Below, piece by piece: positions 60,351 through 64,000 of a DNA stretch of 64,000 bases (positions are counted from its first letter, which is position 1; each line of letters begins with the position of its first letter). The stretch comes from TMED27 sp963922705 (GTDB taxonomy: Bacteria; Pseudomonadota; Alphaproteobacteria; Micavibrionales; Micavibrionaceae). The DNA is taken from the NCBI GenBank assembly GCA_963922705.1, contig CAWUJS010000003.1, forward strand, positions 1 to 64,000, in the 5' to 3' direction. Position numbers and translations under genes: made by a program. Below the pieces are notes generated by a model, which ran no database searches, was not told the origin of the DNA, and worked only from the letters and a program-made list of their open reading frames with translations.

Positions 60351-61535
60351 TTAGCTTGTGCTCCACTCTTTTTCCAGCTGGTCTAAGCTTCCGTTTTTAA
60401 TTGCATCACGAACCTCCCGCATAAGCCTGTTAATCAAGGCTACATTATGCTGTGCTAATATTTGCATCCCCAGAATTTCACCTGACTTAATCAAATGGTG
60501 AATATAAGCTTTTGAAAAATTAGTTGAGGCCGAAATACCGTTTTCTGCATCAAGCGGCGTATTATCTTCCCGATATTTTGCATTTTTAAGGTTGATCGTC
60601 TCGCCCGGAACCCCTTTCATAAAAGCCGTTCCATGGCGTGCGAGGCGGGTTGGGATCACGCAATCAAATGTATCCACCCCTAGCCTGACAAAGGTAAAAA
60701 TATCTTTTATTTTGCCGATTCCAAGGAAATGCACAGGGCGTTCAGGGTGTGCATATGGCAAGCTTTCGTTCACCACATTATACATCTCTTCATCAGAGCC
60801 ACCGAGACACCCACCAACAGCCGTTCCGAAAAAGTCTCTATCTTTCGTGTATTCCGCCGAGTATTGACGAAGCTCTGGATAAACCCCACCTTGAATAATT
60901 CCATAGACCGCTTGCACGCCTGTATGGGTACGCTCAAACTCAGCAAGTGATCGATCACCCCATCTGATACTCATCTCCATTGAGCGCGCCGTATAGTCTC
61001 TATCAACATGATAGGGTGTACATTCATCAAATTGCATCAATAAATCAGCTCCTAGTTTGCGCTGAATTTCCATCGCGCTTTCAGGGGTTAAATGAATTTT
61101 ACGGCCATCAATATAGGATCGAAACGTACACCCCTCTTCTGTGATACCAAGCAGGCTCTTATTGTCATGTTTTCCGCTGTTTTTACCCTTAATTTCATTA
61201 GCCATTGTCCCCTCACCCAATGAGAAAACCTGAAATCCTCCGCTATCGGTAAGCATGGGGCCATTCCATTGCATAAATTGATGCAATCCACCCATTTTTT
61301 CGATTAAACCTGCACCGGGTTGAAGCATGAGATGATATGTATTTGCGAGGATAATGTCTGTTCTCGCTTCAGTCATCTGCGCGGGCGACAAAGCTTTTAT
61401 CGCTGCTTTGGTACCGCAAAAAATATAGTTCGGGGTTTCTATTTCACCATGCGGTGTCTCCAAAACACCAATACGCGCACGTGATTTTGGATCAGTATGC
61501 TTTATATCAAATGAAAAATTGGGATAGTTTATCAA
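60351..61535 (-). CDS. tgt: tRNA-guanine transglycosylase lacking zinc-site cysteines
   Basis: 394 aa. Exchanges guanine 34 for the queuosine precursor in tRNAs with GUN anticodons. Catalytic Asp97 (LTDSGGFQVFSLG) and nucleophile Asp291 (VDTFDCVIPTRLAR) are in place, as is the substrate loop YGIIQGGVYPELR. The usual zinc motif CxCxxC is instead N332, I334 and S337 (ENGISASTNFSKAY), although the fourth ligand His363 is retained at the right distance. About 18 residues are inserted after FSLGEGT (residues about 108-128). queA is not adjacent. Confidence 0.93.
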   Translation of the reverse strand: MINYPNFSFDIKHTDPKSRARIGVLETPHGEIETPNYIFCGTKAAIKALSPAQMTEARTDIILANTYHLMLQPGAGLIEKMGGLHQFMQWNGPMLTDSGGFQVFSLGEGTMANEIKGKNSGKHDNKSLLGITEEGCTFRSYIDGRKIHLTPESAMEIQRKLGADLLMQFDECTPYHVDRDYTARSMEMSIRWGDRSLAEFERTHTGVQAVYGIIQGGVYPELRQYSAEYTKDRDFFGTAVGGCLGGSDEEMYNVVNESLPYAHPERPVHFLGIGKIKDIFTFVRLGVDTFDCVIPTRLARHGTAFMKGVPGETINLKNAKYREDNTPLDAENGISASTNFSKAYIHHLIKSGEILGMQILAQHNVALINRLMREVRDAIKNGSLDQLEKEWSTS

Positions 61536-61538
61536 CGA

Positions 61539-61799
61539 TTAACTGCCGAAAAAGTTAATTGCAACCAACACGCCAAATAAAACGAGAGCAATAGATCCCG
61601 TCCATATTTTTAAATCACGTTTTGCAATTTCTATGTCTGATTTCATTGCTATAGCAATTTTCTCAACATCGAATCTTGTAGCAACCTTATCTTTCAATGC
61701 CGCATCTAAAGCTTCAGCGTGAGCAACAGCCTGATCTTTTGCTACACCCGAAGCACGCAGTTTTTCTATATATTCGAATTTATCAAACGTAATTTCCAT
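61539..61799 (-). CDS. CCDC90/DUF1640-like coiled-coil membrane protein
   Basis: 86 aa. The N-terminus FDKFEYIEKLRASGVAKDQA, with AHAEALDAAL, follows the pattern of bacterial relatives of the mitochondrial CCDC90/MCUR1 family; a coiled coil follows and then one C-terminal membrane helix (TGSIALVLFGVLVAINFF). It lies 3 bases upstream of tgt on the same strand. Function unknown. Confidence 0.75.
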   Translation of the reverse strand: MEITFDKFEYIEKLRASGVAKDQAVAHAEALDAALKDKVATRFDVEKIAIAMKSDIEIAKRDLKIWTGSIALVLFGVLVAINFFGS

Positions 61800-61838
61800 G
61801 ATTACATTATATGATACCTAGATGCAAAAAGCCAAGAT

Positions 61839-62132
61839 TTAAGCCGCTTTTTCAGCCAGCTTCTTCTCGACAGCAGCCTTAACCGGACGAAGCTTTTTAT
61901 CCAGCTTTGTTTTTGCAGTTCCAGTCAAAAACGCATCCAAGCCACCCTTGTGCTCAACAGTTCTAAGACCAGCAGCAGATGCACGCACCTTCACCCAGCG
62001 CCCAAGCGCAACGCTAAAAAGGCTTGTATCCTGTACGTTTGGTAAGAAACGACGGCGTGTTTTGTTTTGGGCGTGGGAAACATTATTTCCAGCCATCACA
62101 GATTTTCCAGTAATTTGACAACGGCGACTCAT
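61839..62132 (-). CDS. rpmB: 50S ribosomal protein L28
   Basis: 97 aa. Signature at the N-terminus is RRCQITGKSVMAGNNVSHAQ, followed by NKTRRRFLPNVQ. The alphaproteobacterial C-terminal extension (KKLRPVKAAVEKKLAEKAA) is present. GAGGAG is the ribosome binding site. Confidence 0.97.
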   Translation of the reverse strand: MSRRCQITGKSVMAGNNVSHAQNKTRRRFLPNVQDTSLFSVALGRWVKVRASAAGLRTVEHKGGLDAFLTGTAKTKLDKKLRPVKAAVEKKLAEKAA

Positions 62133-62199
62133 GGCGCACTCCTCTTACGTTTAGTTATCCTTATAATCGGCGAAAGATAATGCAATAGGACTACAGAAG

Positions 62200-63243
62200 T
62201 CAAGTATTTAAAATGCCCGACCAGACATACATACCAAGCAAAACAGCAATAAACAAAATATGAGCTATGATGTTGATGTAAAGTGCACGCTTTAAATGCT
62301 TGTGATCGTTCTTTGCCGTTGCGGCGTCCGGCCCAACCCATGCATTTTTAATGGCATCGCCATTGAAATCCTGCGCAGGGCCGCCAAGGCTGACATTCAG
62401 GCTCCACGCTAATGCCGATAAAGCAAAGCCCCCTTGCGCATAAGAGGCACGATTCTTATGCCCAAACCACGCTGTAATGCCTTTATGAAGCTTTGCGGTG
62501 GGGGTAAACAGGCTCGCCAAAGTGATAAGAATTCCCGATAAAAGCGAGGGAAAAAACCCCAATAATTTTTCTAAGGCAATCGGCGTGCCTCCGAATCCCT
62601 TTGTTGTGCCGTTCTTGCCAAAGCGCCAGCTTAACGCCGCTAAAGCCGTATACAGGCCACTGCCCACGAATCCGGCAATCAAAAACCATAAAACCGGTGC
62701 AACTAAATTTTTGTCAAAACTACGGGCTGAAAAATTCATACCCATACGAACAATCCCAAAATTGTCTGCTACATTAAGATTCGTTCGCGTTGACCGCGCA
62801 ATACCGCGATAGCTCCCTTTCGTATCCTTATTGCCATCCATGGCAAAATAGAGCTGCAAAAGTACGAACCACACGGTTCCAGTGCTTAAAAACAAAGACA
62901 AAAGAATAATCGAGACAGCGCCGCCCATAGACTGGCCTGCAATCACTGCCTCAAAAGTTTTTCCAACAAAAGACATCAGAAACAAAACAAGCATGGAGAT
63001 AAAAAAACCGCGAAACACAAGATCAGCATGCGAACGGTTTGGCTTATCCAGCTTATCGCCAACCTTGCCAAATAAACGATCTATGACTTGCCAAAAAAGC
63101 GGATTCGCATTCCCCGCTATTGGCCCCGTGATCATGCCTATAACAGCAGATAAAATAATCGCAGCAACTGCAATAGGTATACGCTCAGGATCGAATAAAT
63201 TGGCATGCCCCCATGCATACATTTGTGTTATAAAGTCAATCAT
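62200..63243 (-). CDS. CobD/CbiB-superfamily-like membrane protein
   Basis: 347 aa with about five membrane helices. The regions NPLFWQVIDRLFGKVGDKLD, LVAPVLWFLIAGFVGSGLYT, and GFFPSLLSGILITLASLFTP recall adenosylcobinamide-phosphate synthase (CobD/CbiB) and its AmpE relatives, but the conserved acidic and Asn positions around the VAP motif (AEN-DGVVAP in typical CbiB) are mostly lost. No other cobalamin gene is in the window. The start at 63243 (MIDFITQMYAWG) is chosen over 63273. A role in cobalamin synthesis is doubtful. Confidence 0.6.
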   Translation of the reverse strand: MIDFITQMYAWGHANLFDPERIPIAVAAIILSAVIGMITGPIAGNANPLFWQVIDRLFGKVGDKLDKPNRSHADLVFRGFFISMLVLFLMSFVGKTFEAVIAGQSMGGAVSIILLSLFLSTGTVWFVLLQLYFAMDGNKDTKGSYRGIARSTRTNLNVADNFGIVRMGMNFSARSFDKNLVAPVLWFLIAGFVGSGLYTALAALSWRFGKNGTTKGFGGTPIALEKLLGFFPSLLSGILITLASLFTPTAKLHKGITAWFGHKNRASYAQGGFALSALAWSLNVSLGGPAQDFNGDAIKNAWVGPDAATAKNDHKHLKRALYINIIAHILFIAVLLGMYVWSGILNT

Positions 63244-63345
63244 AATTCTAAATATTACTGTGCAACTGCACAAAAGCTTTGTTCTTCTCTATATAGAACT
63301 ATATTATTAAAGTGGTTTAAATAGAAAAGGGGATTTTAACCAGCT

Positions 63346-64000
63346 ATGCTTTACCATCTTTATGACTTTCAGCACCTCGCCATGACTCCTGTTCGCCTTC
63401 AGGCAGAGCTGATCCGATCAGTCTTCCAAAGCCCCTTTAATCCTCTATCATACACACAAGCAGGCAGAACTATAAGCGCAAGCGCAGAGATGCTCGAGCG
63501 TGTAACACGCCGCTTTGCACGCCCGGAATTTCGATTGCATGAAACAATTATTGACGGCAAGCCAGTCGCTGTCGAAGAAAACATCATTGTTCAAAAACCG
63601 TTTTGTCAGCTTTTAAATTTCAAAAGAGATTGCAAACGCAATGATCCGACTGTTCTCGTTGTCTCTCCAATGTCCGGGCATTATGCAACATTGCTACGAG
63701 GTACAGTGCAAGCGCTTTTGCCGCATCACAATGTTTACATCACCGACTGGGAAGATGCTCGGCAAGTGCCTCTCAAGGATGGTGAATTTAACCTTGATAC
63801 CTATGTTACCTATATTCGTGAGTTTCTGAGCTTATTAGGACCCGATACACATGTGATTGGTGTCTGCCAGCCTGCTGTTCCTGTATTAGCAGCTGTAGCA
63901 CTCATGGCATCAGAAAACGACCCTAATCAGCCACGCTCAATGGTTTTAATGGGCGGGCCGATTGATACGCGTATTTCCAAAACGACAGTGACAGAGCTTG
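63346..64000 (+). CDS. phaZ: Intracellular poly(3-hydroxybutyrate) depolymerase (3' end beyond window)
   Basis: The first 218 codons are visible. MLYHLYDFQHLAMTPVRLQA and the region VVSPMSGHYATLLRGTVQAL, with ITDWEDARQVPL, are typical of the PhaZ intracellular depolymerase family. The nucleophile is Cys in GVCQPAVPVLA, as in the Ralstonia enzyme, rather than the Ser of other lipase-box proteins. It breaks down stored PHB granules. The frame stays open to the window edge. Confidence 0.92.
   Translation, partial: MLYHLYDFQHLAMTPVRLQAELIRSVFQSPFNPLSYTQAGRTISASAEMLERVTRRFARPEFRLHETIIDGKPVAVEENIIVQKPFCQLLNFKRDCKRNDPTVLVVSPMSGHYATLLRGTVQALLPHHNVYITDWEDARQVPLKDGEFNLDTYVTYIREFLSLLGPDTHVIGVCQPAVPVLAAVALMASENDPNQPRSMVLMGGPIDTRISKTTVTEL

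Noticed and set aside
1..64000. CRISPR arrays, insertion sequences, prophage, rRNA operons, replication origin
   Set aside because: Looked for on both strands by eye: no regularly spaced direct repeats, transposase, integrase, phage structural gene, rRNA sequence or DnaA-box cluster was recognised.

Overview
This 64 kb window is a piece of a bacterial chromosome, most likely from an alphaproteobacterium with an AT-leaning genome. Several family signatures point there: a PopZ-type pole-organizing protein beside valS, an NDUFS4-type complex I subunit, an ECF sigma factor paired with an NrsF-type membrane anti-sigma factor, an alphaproteobacterial-type Fur, DUF1491, a CCDC90-like coiled-coil membrane protein, an intracellular PHB depolymerase, and the order miaB / phoH-ybeY-corC-lnt-XRE-metK-trmB / rimP-nusA-infB-rbfA-truB-rpsO-pnp. 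I cannot fix the order or genus from sequence alone. No rRNA, phage, plasmid, IS or CRISPR was recognised. Almost all of the window is dense housekeeping sequence, and no stretch longer than about 300 bases lacks a gene.

Layout. 1-5 kb: central carbon genes tkt (5' cut by the window edge), gap and class I fba. 4.1-11 kb: epmA diverging from rpmE, then a minus-strand block of valS, popZ-like, pcm-like and a DadA-like oxidoreductase. 11-20 kb: a candidate short RNA, tRNA-Arg(TCT), an NDUFS4-like subunit, anti-sigma/ECF sigma pair, tRNA-Pro(TGG), DUF192, a CBS protein, alpha/beta hydrolase, an MsbA-like exporter, patatin, HAD phosphatase and a sodium/alanine symporter. 20.8-30.2 kb: miaB; a tandemly duplicated pair of small genes of unknown role on the opposite strand; then phoH-ybeY-corC-lnt-XRE-metK-trmB. 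30.4-42 kb: the translation/RNA cluster rimP-nusA-infB-rbfA-truB-rpsO, a leaderless trypsin-like protease, gpmA (minus), pnp, a PycTM-like membrane protein and a glycerophosphodiesterase. 42-46 kb: fabA-fabB-fabI plus two proteins of unknown role. 46.4-48.8 kb: dusA and two unknown genes. 49-54.3 kb: the SUF operon sufB-C-D-S-T-A. 54.3-64 kb: small hypotheticals, prfC, DUF1491, fur, a PAS histidine kinase with a DgcZ-like degenerate GGDEF protein, tgt, rpmB, a CobD/CbiB-like membrane protein and the start of phaZ.

Most notable points. A family of short palindromic repeats is scattered through the window in two sequence types, and two copies lie inside essential-type genes (truB and trmB), read in the same frame and adding about 20 residues to each protein, much as Rickettsia palindromic elements do. 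The tandem gene pair between miaB and phoH was duplicated together with its flanks. Tgt has lost all three zinc-binding cysteines while keeping its catalytic aspartates. The DgcZ-like protein has a broken GGDEF motif. A near-consensus promoter followed by an orphan terminator suggests a small RNA at about 11.1 kb. Two genes often seen in these neighbourhoods, ylxR (nusA-infB) and tolC (pcm-popZ), are absent. No complete new multi-gene defence or biosynthetic system is visible; the PycTM-like protein has no cyclase beside it.
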